Below, piece after piece: positions 39,992-48,361 of a stretch of DNA of 64,000 nucleotides (within the stretch, counting starts at the first letter, position 1; every line of letters starts with the position of its first letter). The stretch comes from Bdellovibrio bacteriovorus (GTDB lineage: Bacteria > Bdellovibrionota > Bdellovibrionia > Bdellovibrionales > Bdellovibrionaceae), in NCBI RefSeq assembly GCF_002208115.1, contig NZ_CP020946.1, forward strand, positions 1,984,001 to 2,048,000. Reading direction: 5' to 3'. Made by a program: the position numbers and the translations under genes. The notes beneath the pieces are model-generated. The model was not told where the DNA came from, did not search any database, and saw only the letters and a list, made by a program, of their open reading frames with translations.

Positions 39992-40475
39992 ACGGCACCA
40001 CCGTAGAGGCGCCCTGCCCTGCGGTTTCTGCGACATAGACGCGCACACTTTTCACACCATACTGTTTGAACTCCGCAAAGAATTCTTCAGCCAGCAGGCG
40101 GGACAACTGTTCCACGCTGGTGTTGGTCACTGGCAGCAATGACACTTCTTTGGCCGGGAACACATAAAAACGATCACGGAAAGTCACTTCCAGCGAATTG
40201 CCGTTTTTTTTGAATTTCATGTCCTTTTGATTTTCCGGCAACAGCACCATCTCGTCCCACTGATCCAGGCGGGCTTTGATGTATTTTTTAAACACATTGA
40301 AATCGATGAAGTACCCGTCAGAATGCAATTCTTCTTCGGAAGGCGTTTTGATGTCGACTTTAACCTGGTAGTTATGACCATGCAGGCGCTCTGCGTGTGT
40401 TTCATCAAAGATCAGAAAGTGCGCGGCAGAGAACTTGAAATTTTGTTTTGCCAAATGCAATGTGGTCGTGGACAT
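39981..40475 (-). CDS. PTPS-family pterin enzyme with Glu in place of the catalytic Cys
   Basis: A 164-residue 6-pyruvoyl-tetrahydropterin synthase/QueD-fold protein. Zinc ligands are visible as FSAAHFLIFDET and HAERLHGHNYQV, but the catalytic Cys four residues before the HGH is Ala, and a Glu sits next to it, giving EXXHGH. That is the PTPS-III pattern, in which the enzyme makes 6-hydroxymethyl-dihydropterin and replaces FolB in folate synthesis. The rest (FIDFNVFKKYIKARLD, NTSVEQLSRLLAEEFF) is typical. GAGGTGAGT precedes the ATG at 40475. Divergent from queD with 29 bp between the starts. Confidence 0.82.
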   Translation of the reverse strand: MSTTTLHLAKQNFKFSAAHFLIFDETHAERLHGHNYQVKVDIKTPSEEELHSDGYFIDFNVFKKYIKARLDQWDEMVLLPENQKDMKFKKNGNSLEVTFRDRFYVFPAKEVSLLPVTNTSVEQLSRLLAEEFFAEFKQYGVKSVRVYVAETAGQGASTVVPSRA

Positions 40476-40504
40476 ACTCACCTCGGAATGACTATAGTAT
40501 TAGC

Positions 40505-40867
40505 ATGAAATTCGAACTGAAACAGCATTTTCAAATTGAATCGGCGCGATTCCTGCCTCACCTTCCGGCAAGCCATCCGTGCTCTCGTATGCACGGGCAC
40601 AGCTTTAAACTGATTCTGACTCTGGTGGGCGATCTTGATCCCAAAATTGGCTGGGTGATCGATTACAACGACATCCAGGCCCTGATGAAGCCCTTCTTGG
40701 ACCAGATTGATCATCGCGTTTTGAACGAAGTTCCGGGCCTTGAAAACCCGACTTCCGAACTTTTGGCAAAATGGCTGTATGACAAGGCCCGCCCGGTTCT
40801 GCCGACGCTGGTGAAAGTCACAGTGGCGGAAACTCCAGCCACCGAGTGCTCTTACCCTGTAATTTAA
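40505..40867 (+). CDS. queD: 6-carboxy-tetrahydropterin synthase
   Basis: A 120-residue QueD. It has HPCSRMHGHSF with the catalytic Cys, WVIDYNDIQALMKPFLDQID, HRVLNEVPGLENPTSELLAK and a terminal VKVTVAETPATECSYP. The first zinc-site His (AAH in E. coli) is Arg here (SARFLP), a variation I recall from other bacterial QueD proteins. QueD converts dihydroneopterin triphosphate to 6-carboxy-tetrahydropterin for queuosine. Start at MKFELKQHF; a longer frame has no ribosome binding site. Confidence 0.88.
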   Translation: MKFELKQHFQIESARFLPHLPASHPCSRMHGHSFKLILTLVGDLDPKIGWVIDYNDIQALMKPFLDQIDHRVLNEVPGLENPTSELLAKWLYDKARPVLPTLVKVTVAETPATECSYPVI

Positions 40868-40913
40868 GCACCCCTCTGTCCCGGTGAAATCGCCCCATGA
40901 AATACTGGGGTCC

Positions 40914-41861
40914 ATGCCGGGACTTCTGATTTTTCTTTTGATCCTGTTTCCATTTCATAGCTTCGCAGATCATCTGGATCTGCTGATCTATCGTGCGCCC
41001 GCCCCGCTAAACTGGCAAAGCCCCGGCCGCCTGGTGCGCAGTATGACCAAAAATCTGAGTGCTCAAGTCGATGGAAAAGACTATCCCCACCCGATTTCCC
41101 ACGTGAACATCCGCCTGCAATGTGGCTGGGAAAAACCGGTCTATCGAGGCATGACTTCCATCAAGTCCAATGGCGCATATCTGTGGGATTTTCTGATGAA
41201 AGGCGTTTCCCTGGACACGATGCTGATCAACCAGACCGGACGCAGCTACACAGAACAAGAAATCCTGACTTGGTTGAAGCCTTTGACGGAAAAAGGTTAT
41301 GTCCGACAGTTTCGATTGATTCTGAATTCAGACCAATGCACACGTCTGCGCCGTTATGTGGATCTTTACCAGTCCACGGGCTTAATCAACATTTACGGCG
41401 GACTGCGATCTGATCCCTTGCTGGGACAGGGTGCGGGATGCTCGGCCTTTGCGGCAAGTTTCTTGCGCGTTCTGGATCTGGATTCCACAAAATTACGTCA
41501 GGCCTGGCAGCGAACGTTGCGCATCCCTTTAGAGCTGTTGAGTGTTAAACACGAGCGGGCCCGCATCAGCTTCCTGGGATACCTGCGCGGCAAAGACCGC
41601 CCCTGGGCTTCGCCTCAAGAGCCCCACATCCTCTTGAAATTCTGGGATCCTGAAAAGATGTTTCACTGGGTCGGTGGTTCATATCGCGAATGGGACGTCC
41701 GAGACCATAACTCGCCGTCAAAGCCCCTTTTACCCTGGTCACGCGAGGTCTTTGAAAACACAGTGCAGTACCACTTCACCAACCGGCGCAGGCTTCTAAC
41801 AAAAGAGGAGGTGCTTAACACCTCCTCTAAAACATGTCGTAATTTTCAAAAATGCCCGTAA
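40914..41861 (+). CDS. Secreted protein, possible permuted NlpC/P60-like peptidase
   Basis: A 315-residue protein with a signal peptide (MPGLLIFLLILFPFHSFA). A conserved-looking SHVNIRLQCGW near residue 60 and a later GQGAGCSAFAASFLRVLDL could be the His and Cys of a circularly permuted NlpC/P60 (YiiX-like) papain-fold peptidase, where the His comes first. That is inference from motif order only. The start is set at the ATG at 40914 (TGGGG upstream); a GTG 30 bases earlier is possible. It ends with a hairpin (41804-41828) inside the coding sequence and is convergent with psd. Confidence 0.55.
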   Translation: MPGLLIFLLILFPFHSFADHLDLLIYRAPAPLNWQSPGRLVRSMTKNLSAQVDGKDYPHPISHVNIRLQCGWEKPVYRGMTSIKSNGAYLWDFLMKGVSLDTMLINQTGRSYTEQEILTWLKPLTEKGYVRQFRLILNSDQCTRLRRYVDLYQSTGLINIYGGLRSDPLLGQGAGCSAFAASFLRVLDLDSTKLRQAWQRTLRIPLELLSVKHERARISFLGYLRGKDRPWASPQEPHILLKFWDPEKMFHWVGGSYREWDVRDHNSPSKPLLPWSREVFENTVQYHFTNRRRLLTKEEVLNTSSKTCRNFQKCP

Positions 41862-41867
41862 ATGAGT

Positions 41868-42701
41868 TTATGGATTTTTAATCAAATCCGCATTCACACG
41901 CACGGAAGGTCCCAGATTCATGTGACCTTCAAACTTCTGACGGAAGCTTGGAGGATACAACATCACCACGGTGGAACCCATGCGGAACATGCCCAGCTCG
42001 GATCCTTTGTGAACCGGGATCTCGGGGCTGTAGTGTTTATGCTCAAAGATATGAGGGCCTTTTTGATTGCCCCGGATTTTTTCATCAAAGCTCAGCACAA
42101 TGTGACCGACGTTGGTGGCGCCAACAAAGACCACACCCACCGGGCCCAGATCCGTTTCAATCTCCACCAGCACGCGCTCGTTCACAGAGAACAAATCCGG
42201 AACGTTCGTGGTGCTCCACTCATTTACCGGCCACAATTCACCTGGCATGTAGCGCACATCGGTGATGTTGCCTTCCACCGGGGAATGCACACGGTGATAG
42301 TCCGTCGGGCAAAGATAGTAGGTCATAAAGAAGCCGCCCGCCCACTTTTTGTCGCAGTCCGGGTCTTGCGTGAAATCCTTCAGCTTGTAAGTCAGACCCT
42401 TGGCCTGAATCAGAGTGCCGTTATCAATCGCCGCAGCCTGAGTGATTTTACTGTCTGCCGGATGAACCGCCCAGCCCGTGCCCACAGGACGAATGCCTGC
42501 TTTCAGGCGGCGAACGAAGAACTCGCCAATGGAAGGATACTGGTCATAGGACTTTTCAGCCTCGGCCAGATCGATGTTATAAAGCCACGCAAAGCCCCGG
42601 ATGGACAGGCGTGCCCACAAAGAAGGCCCCTTCCAGTGCATAAAGTGACCGACCCAGCGGCTAAGACGACGTTTTGGTAGAATTCTGGTAATTGCTGACA
42701 T
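41868..42701 (-). CDS. psd: Phosphatidylserine decarboxylase proenzyme
   Basis: A 277-residue Psd. It has the PSSD pattern: SIGEFFVRRLKAGIRPVG, HPADSKITQAAAID, GLTYKLKDF, YYLCPTDYHRVHSPVEG and NVGHIVLSFDEKI. The self-cleavage site near the C-terminus reads MGSTVVMLYP (the family usually has LGST), where the Ser becomes the pyruvoyl group. The enzyme makes phosphatidylethanolamine at the inner membrane. Start at 42701 (MSAITRILPK) has a weak site; a longer frame adds 12 residues. Confidence 0.93.
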   Translation of the reverse strand: MSAITRILPKRRLSRWVGHFMHWKGPSLWARLSIRGFAWLYNIDLAEAEKSYDQYPSIGEFFVRRLKAGIRPVGTGWAVHPADSKITQAAAIDNGTLIQAKGLTYKLKDFTQDPDCDKKWAGGFFMTYYLCPTDYHRVHSPVEGNITDVRYMPGELWPVNEWSTTNVPDLFSVNERVLVEIETDLGPVGVVFVGATNVGHIVLSFDEKIRGNQKGPHIFEHKHYSPEIPVHKGSELGMFRMGSTVVMLYPPSFRQKFEGHMNLGPSVRVNADLIKNP

Positions 42702-42809
42702 AGAAATCTTTATATCTGCAATAGACCCCTTTGTCACCTAAAGGACTTTCTAGTACAGTGTATTGAAATCAGACCCTAATTTGGACCCTAAAAAGGTCCC
42801 GGAGGCAGA

Positions 42810-44354
42810 ATGTCCAAGATTATTCAAAATCTTGAAATCCCTATTGATAAAGACCTTGAAGAAAAGCTGCAGTGGCTTGTCCCTGAACATGGTCCTTACC
42901 GCATTCTGCGCCAATCCGTGGATGCCCGTCGCTCGCACTCCCCGCATTTCGTTTATACCGTTGAGGTCGCCGAAAAAGGCGAGACTTTACAGCTGCCAGA
43001 ATTCAAGCTGGAGAAAACTGAAAATCCCAAAGAAAAACCCCTGATCGTCGGCACAGGTCCGGCGGGTCTGTTTGCGGCTTTGCGTTTTGTGGAAAGAGGC
43101 GTTCCGTGCGTGCTGTTTGAGCGCGGCTCTGACAGTGGCGAACGCATCAAAGGGATCAATCAATACTGGCGCTATGGCAAACTCGACCCGCGCAATAACG
43201 TTTGCTTCGGCGAAGGTGGGGCCGGTCTTTATTCTGACGGCAAGCTGATCACCCGTATCAAGTCCCCGCACATCCCTTATGTGATGAACCGTCTGGTGCA
43301 GTTCGGTGCCCCGGAAGAAATCCAGTGGCTATCAAATCCGCACGTGGGTTCAGACCGTATACGCCGGGTCATTCCGAAACTGCGTGAATTCCTGCGCGCC
43401 AATGGTTGTGAAATTCATTTCAACACCCAGGTCACCGAAGTTCTGACAGAAGGCACGCAAGTGGTGGGCGTGCGCACCGAACACGGCACTGAGTTCAGAT
43501 CCCCGCACGTGGTGATGGCGACGGGCCACTCTGCCGAAGACATGATCAATCACCTGCGTGATATCGGTGTAAAACTGGATGGCAAATCCTTTGCCATGGG
43601 CCTTCGTGTGGAACACTCCCAAGCGTCCATCAATAAAATTCAATACCGCCAGTTCTCGGAACATCCCAAGCTGGGTGCTGCCAACTATAAACTGGCCCAC
43701 CACGATAACAAGACCGGCATCGGGGTTTACTCTTTCTGTATGTGCCCGGGTGGTTACGTTCTTTCTTCCGGCACTGAAGCCGACGGCATCGTCTGCAACG
43801 GGATGAGCAACTACAACCGCAATTCTCCGTATGCCAATGCGGCGATCGTGGTCAGCATTGATCACGACAAAAACTTTGGTGATGATGTGTTCGGAGGCAT
43901 GAAAATGCGCCGGGAACTTGAAACCCGCGCCTTTAATTCGGTTGTGGCTGCGGGAGGAACACGTGAACTTCCTGCGCAGAACCTGATGGACTTCCTGCAA
44001 GGAACAAACTCCAAGACAGGTCCACGCCCTTTGCGCCCGGGTTCTTCCCCATCGGGAGCATTGAACATTCGTCTGGACGAGCTGCTGCCCAAGAACATGG
44101 TGACTCGCCTGCGTGAAGGCTTTGAAAAATTCCAAGGCAGCATGAAGGGCTTTTTGACCGAAGACGCTCAAGTGTACGGAATCGAGTCCCGCACCAGTTG
44201 CCCGGTTCGCGTGACCCGTGACGATGAAACCTTGGAAAGCGTATCACACAAAGGTCTTTACCCCGCAGGTGAAGGCGCGGGTTACGCCGGCGGAATCACC
44301 TCTGCCGCCTGCGACGGCATCCGCATCGCCGAAAAAATCATCGCCCAACTATAA
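42810..44354 (+). CDS. COG2509-type FAD-dependent oxidoreductase
   Basis: A 514-residue flavoprotein of the NAD(FAD)-utilising dehydrogenase family (COG2509). An N-terminal RNA-binding-like extension is followed by the FAD motif IVGTGPAGLFAALRFVERG, then GEGGAGLYSDGKLITRIKSP, VVMATGHSAEDMINHL, the CMCPGGYVL Cys segment and a C-terminal LYPAGEGAGYAGGITSAACD with the second dinucleotide site. Substrate unknown; members are scattered among bacteria. CCCGGAGGCAGA gives a strong ribosome binding site. A repeat element follows. Confidence 0.88.
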   Translation: MSKIIQNLEIPIDKDLEEKLQWLVPEHGPYRILRQSVDARRSHSPHFVYTVEVAEKGETLQLPEFKLEKTENPKEKPLIVGTGPAGLFAALRFVERGVPCVLFERGSDSGERIKGINQYWRYGKLDPRNNVCFGEGGAGLYSDGKLITRIKSPHIPYVMNRLVQFGAPEEIQWLSNPHVGSDRIRRVIPKLREFLRANGCEIHFNTQVTEVLTEGTQVVGVRTEHGTEFRSPHVVMATGHSAEDMINHLRDIGVKLDGKSFAMGLRVEHSQASINKIQYRQFSEHPKLGAANYKLAHHDNKTGIGVYSFCMCPGGYVLSSGTEADGIVCNGMSNYNRNSPYANAAIVVSIDHDKNFGDDVFGGMKMRRELETRAFNSVVAAGGTRELPAQNLMDFLQGTNSKTGPRPLRPGSSPSGALNIRLDELLPKNMVTRLREGFEKFQGSMKGFLTEDAQVYGIESRTSCPVRVTRDDETLESVSHKGLYPAGEGAGYAGGITSAACDGIRIAEKIIAQL

Positions 44355-44359
44355 AAGCT

Positions 44360-44439
44360 ATTCCCAAAAGGTATTCCCAAAAGGTGCCTGGTGACTTTTT
44401 CTTATGCGCTTCAGCAAAAGTAAGCAGGTACCTTTTGGG
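44360..44439. repeat. Tandem 13-mer plus long imperfect stem-loop (REP-like element)
   Basis: ATTCCCAAAAGGT is repeated twice in tandem (44360-44385). The second copy opens an inverted repeat: CCCAAAAGGTGCCTGGTGAC faces GTAAGCAGGTACCTTTTGGG (ends 44376 and 44439), and ACTTTT/AAAAGT extends the stem around a loop of about 18 bases. Between two plus-strand genes; no T-run. Confidence 0.7.
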
Positions 44440-44499
44440 CATTTTGGGTTGGCTTGATGATTGCAAACTCCTTCGATTGTCCAAATTGGAGGAGGAAAC

Positions 44500-46113
44500 A
44501 TGCACTTTAAACCACTAATCGGAGCCATTGTGACTCTGATAATCGGAGTCACTGCTTCTGCAGCTCCGACCGAGAAGACCCAAGACCTGCTGACCCGCAC
44601 ATCTGACACCGCACTGACTGTTCGCGGTGAACTTTCCAAAAACGTCTATCGCCAGGAACCTTATCAGGACAATTACACCGAGAAAGTTCCCTATCAGGCT
44701 GAAGAAACCTATTATGTAGACGTTCCTTATCAGACCACTGAGACCTACTACGAACAGGTTCCTTACACGGAGCGTGTTTCCTATACCGACTATGAGGAAT
44801 ACTGGGACTCTGAATACCAGTGTCGCAACGTCACTAAATATCGTCAGGAATGTTCCAACGAAAGACTGTGTGAGCCTGGTGGCCGCACCTGCCAACCGAT
44901 CACGGAGTGTGGCACCAACGCCCGCGGCGAGCGCATCTGCAAAACCCGCAACGAATGCACCGACGGACCTCGTGTTTGCCGTGATGTTCCTTCCTGCCGT
45001 CAGGTTCCATACACCGACCGTGAATGCGGATACGAGCGCGTTCGCAAAACTCGCACGGTGACCAAATGGCGTGATGAAGTTCGCTATCGCCAAGAACAGC
45101 GCACTCGCACCGTGACCAAGTACCGTTCCGAGGCCCGCACCCGCACTGTCACCAAGTACCGTGACGAAGTTCGCTGCTGCGTGACTCGTTACCGTGATGT
45201 GTTTGATCATCAGTACACTCAACCAGTGGCTGTGATCTTCCCTCAGGAAGCAGCTTTGCTGGCAGGCGAAAAAGAAACCGTTCAGGTTGTTCTGCGTGGC
45301 ACTGAAGCAGCTCCGGAAGTTCAGATTAAAGTGAACTCTTCGATCTTTGCCTACGAGATTGCTGAAGTTCGTCAGGATGGTCGTGAAAAAGTCTTCGTTC
45401 TTAAAACATCCCCGAAATGGAACGAAACCAACGCCGGAACAAAAACCGTTGTTGGCCTGAAATTGCAGTTCAATAAAGGTCAGGGACAGATTCTGTTCAC
45501 AGAAACCGTGGCCGCTCCTCGTGTGACTTCCGTGTATACTTTGGAAGTTCGCGATCAGCAAAGCCAGGCCGTGTTGTTTGAACAGCGCCTGCAATCCACC
45601 GAAGCCAAGGCTTTTGCAGTGGCAGCTCCGGGCCTGGCTCGTGAAGGCAAGTACACGGTGCAACTGCATGTTGAACGCCATGGCGCCAACATTGCGTCGG
45701 GCGCATTGAGCTTTGACCAGACCGTCAGCTACGAGAAAAAAGAGCTGGATCAGGACGAGGTTCAGTCTTTGAAGAGTTCTGCCCTGGTTCAACTGGTTCG
45801 CATTGATGGAGCGGGCGCCGAACGCGTGGTGATCATCCGCGATCAGACCGCCGCTTTGGAAGAGGTTCAGTCCCAGTACAAACTGGTTGTGTGGAAAAAG
45901 CTTTCCAGCGGCAAACTTGAATGGCTGGCGGAAAAGAACTTCACTCGTGAAGCCATCACTTTGGCCAATGGCGAGCTGGGCATTGCCCTGAAAGCCATCC
46001 CGGTGAATCCGGCGGCAGGCACGAAGCTTTACATGGACCTTGTGGTTCGTCGTGACAGCGCTCAGTACCTGGGTTCTCAAAAAGTTCAATTTATCGTGAA
46101 TAAAACCTTCTAA
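44500..46113 (+). CDS. Secreted Cys-rich protein with PY and RTRTVTKYR repeats
   Basis: A 537-residue protein with a signal peptide (IGAIVTLIIGVTASA). Three parts follow: a Tyr-rich region with repeated PYQ/PYT units (VPYQAEETYYVD, VPYQTTETYYEQ, VPYTERVSYTDY); a Cys-rich centre (12 or so Cys, ERLCEPGGRTCQP, ECGTNARGERICK); and a run of basic repeats RTVTKWRDEVRYR, RTVTKYRSEAR, RTVTKYRDEVR. The last 300 residues are a beta-rich C-terminal domain. Strong ribosome binding site (TTGGAGGAGGAAAC) and terminator. I recognise no family; a surface or matrix role is likely. Confidence 0.75.
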   Translation: MHFKPLIGAIVTLIIGVTASAAPTEKTQDLLTRTSDTALTVRGELSKNVYRQEPYQDNYTEKVPYQAEETYYVDVPYQTTETYYEQVPYTERVSYTDYEEYWDSEYQCRNVTKYRQECSNERLCEPGGRTCQPITECGTNARGERICKTRNECTDGPRVCRDVPSCRQVPYTDRECGYERVRKTRTVTKWRDEVRYRQEQRTRTVTKYRSEARTRTVTKYRDEVRCCVTRYRDVFDHQYTQPVAVIFPQEAALLAGEKETVQVVLRGTEAAPEVQIKVNSSIFAYEIAEVRQDGREKVFVLKTSPKWNETNAGTKTVVGLKLQFNKGQGQILFTETVAAPRVTSVYTLEVRDQQSQAVLFEQRLQSTEAKAFAVAAPGLAREGKYTVQLHVERHGANIASGALSFDQTVSYEKKELDQDEVQSLKSSALVQLVRIDGAGAERVVIIRDQTAALEEVQSQYKLVVWKKLSSGKLEWLAEKNFTREAITLANGELGIALKAIPVNPAAGTKLYMDLVVRRDSAQYLGSQKVQFIVNKTF

Positions 46114-46127
46114 CGGTCCTGAAGGTT

Positions 46128-46168
46128 ACGGCCCCGTTCCTCCACCTATGGGAACGGGGCCGTTTTTA
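46128..46168 (+). terminator. Rho-independent terminator
   Basis: ACGGCCCCGTTC pairs with GAACGGGGCCGT (46128-46163), followed by TTTTATTTC. Confidence 0.92.
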
Positions 46169-46256
46169 TTTCAGGACTGATCTTCCACATATTCCATCAA
46201 GTTCCTCTGACAACACGCGGTCCCGATTTTACAGTGAACACTCCCAAGGAGGCTTC

Positions 46257-46502
46257 ATGCATATTATCTGGACCATCATCATCGGTTTCATCGTGGGTCT
46301 TGTGGCCAAATTCCTGATGCCTGGCAAAGACCGGGGTGGCTTTATTCTAACGACTATTTTGGGGATCATCGGCGCCGTGGTCGGAACCTACGTCGGCAGC
46401 GCTCTGGGGTGGTATCAAGAGGGCGAAGGAGCCGGCTTTATTGCCTCGGTTTTGGGGGCGATGATTGTTCTTTTCCTAGCCCGCATGTTGGCCAAACGCT
46501 AG
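46257..46502 (+). CDS. GlsB/YeaQ/YmgE family membrane protein
   Basis: An 81-residue, three-helix glycine-rich membrane protein: IIGFIVGLVAKFLMPGKDRG, TTILGIIGAVVGTYVGSALG and FIASVLGAMIVLFLARMLA. This is the transglycosylase-associated/YeaQ family, linked in other bacteria to general stress. CAAGGAGGCTTC precedes the ATG. Confidence 0.92.
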   Translation: MHIIWTIIIGFIVGLVAKFLMPGKDRGGFILTTILGIIGAVVGTYVGSALGWYQEGEGAGFIASVLGAMIVLFLARMLAKR

Positions 46503-46656
46503 ACCTTTTCATCTCAAAACAAGACAAACACTCTGGTTAGACCCTTGGGAAGAAGGAAGATCGGGGCTTTCCACAAACACTCAACAATTGTGGCTTTAAA
46601 TTTATGATGAGTGGAATGAATTTTCATCCGATACTCTTCATGAAGGTGTTTCAGCC

Positions 46657-48219
46657 ATGAACAAAAGTGCATTAATCAAAGCTTCAATCTTCGGCGTTAC
46701 AGTTGCGGTGATCCTAAGCCTGATTTCGCTTTTGTTTATGAACCGTTTCATGAATATTCAGGGCGCAAGATTCCGTGATGATTTCCTAAGATTCTATGCT
46801 TCCTCCATCGAACAAAAACTTCACAAAGTTCCACTGGATCAGGTTTCTCGGCAAAAAGACCTGCTGCGCATGGATCGTGATTTCCGTCCGCCAATGGGTC
46901 CACCACCTCCCAACGGTCCGATGATGGGGCCTCCACCACCAATGGGAGGAATGATGCCGCCACCTCCTCCTCCGCGAGGAGATGACCATCGTCCCCGTCC
47001 TCCTTTCAAAGGACCCGGACCGGGGCCTGGTGGTCACCGTCCCCCGCACATGGATATGGACGCCTGGGTTGTGAATTCTCAAGGACAGGTATTGATCTAT
47101 AAGAAATCACCAACTCTGGCCCAAAACTGGGACGAACTGCCGCGCCCGAAAACCAGCAAAGAGATCCTGACAACAGAGAACTTCTTCCGCATTGGCAATC
47201 CAACAATCGTAATCAGATTGGACACCGAGGCCGAACTTTATCTGGTGATCAAAGAACCTGCCCGTCCGATGCTGGGAAATCTGATCATCACTCAGGCTGT
47301 ACTGACGGCGGCGATGATCGTGATTGCCTTGATTCTGGCCATCGCCGCGATCTTTTTCTATATGCGCAAGAAATCCCTGGAAGCCCGCTCGGTCCTGCGC
47401 CGACTGGAAGAGGGCGATCTTAAAGCGCGCTTTGAAATTCACCGTCTGGATGAATTCGGCGGTTTGATGCTGGACTTCAACCGCATGGCCGAAGAAATCG
47501 AAAAACTGGTGGGCCGTATCCACGCCACCGAAAGAACCCGCAAACAATTGCTGCAGGAAATGGGTCATGATCTGCGCACGCCGCTGACCAGTTTAAAAAC
47601 TTCGTTTGAGACCTTGCAGATCCATCACGACAAGCTGTCAGCGGAAAAACGCGGCGAACTGTTTGATGTCCTGATTCGTGAAATTGACTACTTCAAGGAT
47701 CTGATTGAACAACTGATGACCATTGCGTCTTTGGATGAACCGCACTTCAAGGCCAGCACCGAACGCATTGACGTGATGAACCTGTTGACCCAGGAAGTGC
47801 GCCATCGCCAGCACAGCGACACGAAAATCAAATGGAGTCTTGAAGGCGGCACCGTGCCTCCGGTTCTGGGTGACAGCCACCTGATTCAGCGCCTGATCCG
47901 CAACGGTCTTGAAAATGCCGAGCGTTATGCGGACTCCACCGTGGATGTGCGTATTCATGAAGGCACTGATTCATTGACCATTGAGATTTCCGATAACGGA
48001 CAAGGGCTGGATGCCGAAGCCCTCAAGAGCTTCGGTCAGCGCCGCGAATTCCGCGGCAGAAAAATAACCAAGAACGGACACTTCTCTTTGGGACTGGGTT
48101 CTGTGATCATGAAAGCCATCACCGATCTTCACAACGGAACCCTGACAATCGAAAACAATACCACCAACGGTGAAATCAAGGGTGCCACCCTGAAAATCAC
48201 CCTGCCCACTTCCAAATAA
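46657..48219 (+). CDS. Sensor histidine kinase with a Pro/Met/His-rich periplasmic insert, orphan
   Basis: A 520-residue kinase: TM1 (SIFGVTVAVILSLISLLFM), a periplasmic part of about 180 residues, TM2 (AMIVIALILAIAAIFFYM), HAMP, then HisKA with MGHDLRTPLTSLKTSF (phosphorylated His304) and HATPase_c with N-box LIRNGLENAERYAD and G1 DNGQGLD. Residues about 78-133 of the periplasmic part are almost wholly Pro, Met, Gly and His (PPMGPPPPNGPMMGPPPPMG), a composition typical of metal- or copper-binding regions. GAAGGTG precedes the ATG. No response regulator is adjacent. Its target is unknown. Confidence 0.9.
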   Translation: MNKSALIKASIFGVTVAVILSLISLLFMNRFMNIQGARFRDDFLRFYASSIEQKLHKVPLDQVSRQKDLLRMDRDFRPPMGPPPPNGPMMGPPPPMGGMMPPPPPPRGDDHRPRPPFKGPGPGPGGHRPPHMDMDAWVVNSQGQVLIYKKSPTLAQNWDELPRPKTSKEILTTENFFRIGNPTIVIRLDTEAELYLVIKEPARPMLGNLIITQAVLTAAMIVIALILAIAAIFFYMRKKSLEARSVLRRLEEGDLKARFEIHRLDEFGGLMLDFNRMAEEIEKLVGRIHATERTRKQLLQEMGHDLRTPLTSLKTSFETLQIHHDKLSAEKRGELFDVLIREIDYFKDLIEQLMTIASLDEPHFKASTERIDVMNLLTQEVRHRQHSDTKIKWSLEGGTVPPVLGDSHLIQRLIRNGLENAERYADSTVDVRIHEGTDSLTIEISDNGQGLDAEALKSFGQRREFRGRKITKNGHFSLGLGSVIMKAITDLHNGTLTIENNTTNGEIKGATLKITLPTSK

Positions 48220-48220
48220 A

Positions 48221-48244
48221 AAAAGCCACCCGTTAAAGGTGGCT
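48221..48244 (-). terminator. Hairpin that can terminate minus-strand transcripts
   Basis: AGCCACC-N7-GGTGGCT (48224-48244) has TTTTTTATTT following on the minus strand; on the plus strand only CAAAAA follows. It can end the icmF transcript. Confidence 0.65.
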
Positions 48245-48259
48245 CAAAAAGGTTCAGAT

Positions 48260-48351
48260 GCGAGGCGGAGGCGGATCCTCGCAGCGCAGGCGTGCTTCAA
48301 GCACGTCGTAGCGAGAAGGTCCACCGACAACGAAGTCAGATGGACCTTTTT
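48260..48351 (+). terminator. Three-hairpin region ending in a rho-independent terminator
   Basis: GCGAGG/CCTCGC (48260-48282), CGTGCTT-C-AAGCACG (48291-48305) and AAGGTCCA/TGGACCTT with TTTTT (48316-48351) follow one another behind the kinase gene. The last stem is a plausible plus-strand terminator; the first two may belong to a small structured RNA. Confidence 0.6.
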
Positions 48352-48361
48352 CAGCCGCCGA

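Noticed and set aside
44360-44385. Tandem 13-mer as a possible CRISPR repeat
   Set aside because: Only two copies without spacers.
44515-46089. 524-codon open frame on the minus strand opposite the Cys-rich repeat protein
   Set aside because: The plus-strand frame has a strong ribosome binding site, signal peptide, repeats and terminator. The antisense frame is a by-product of its codon bias.
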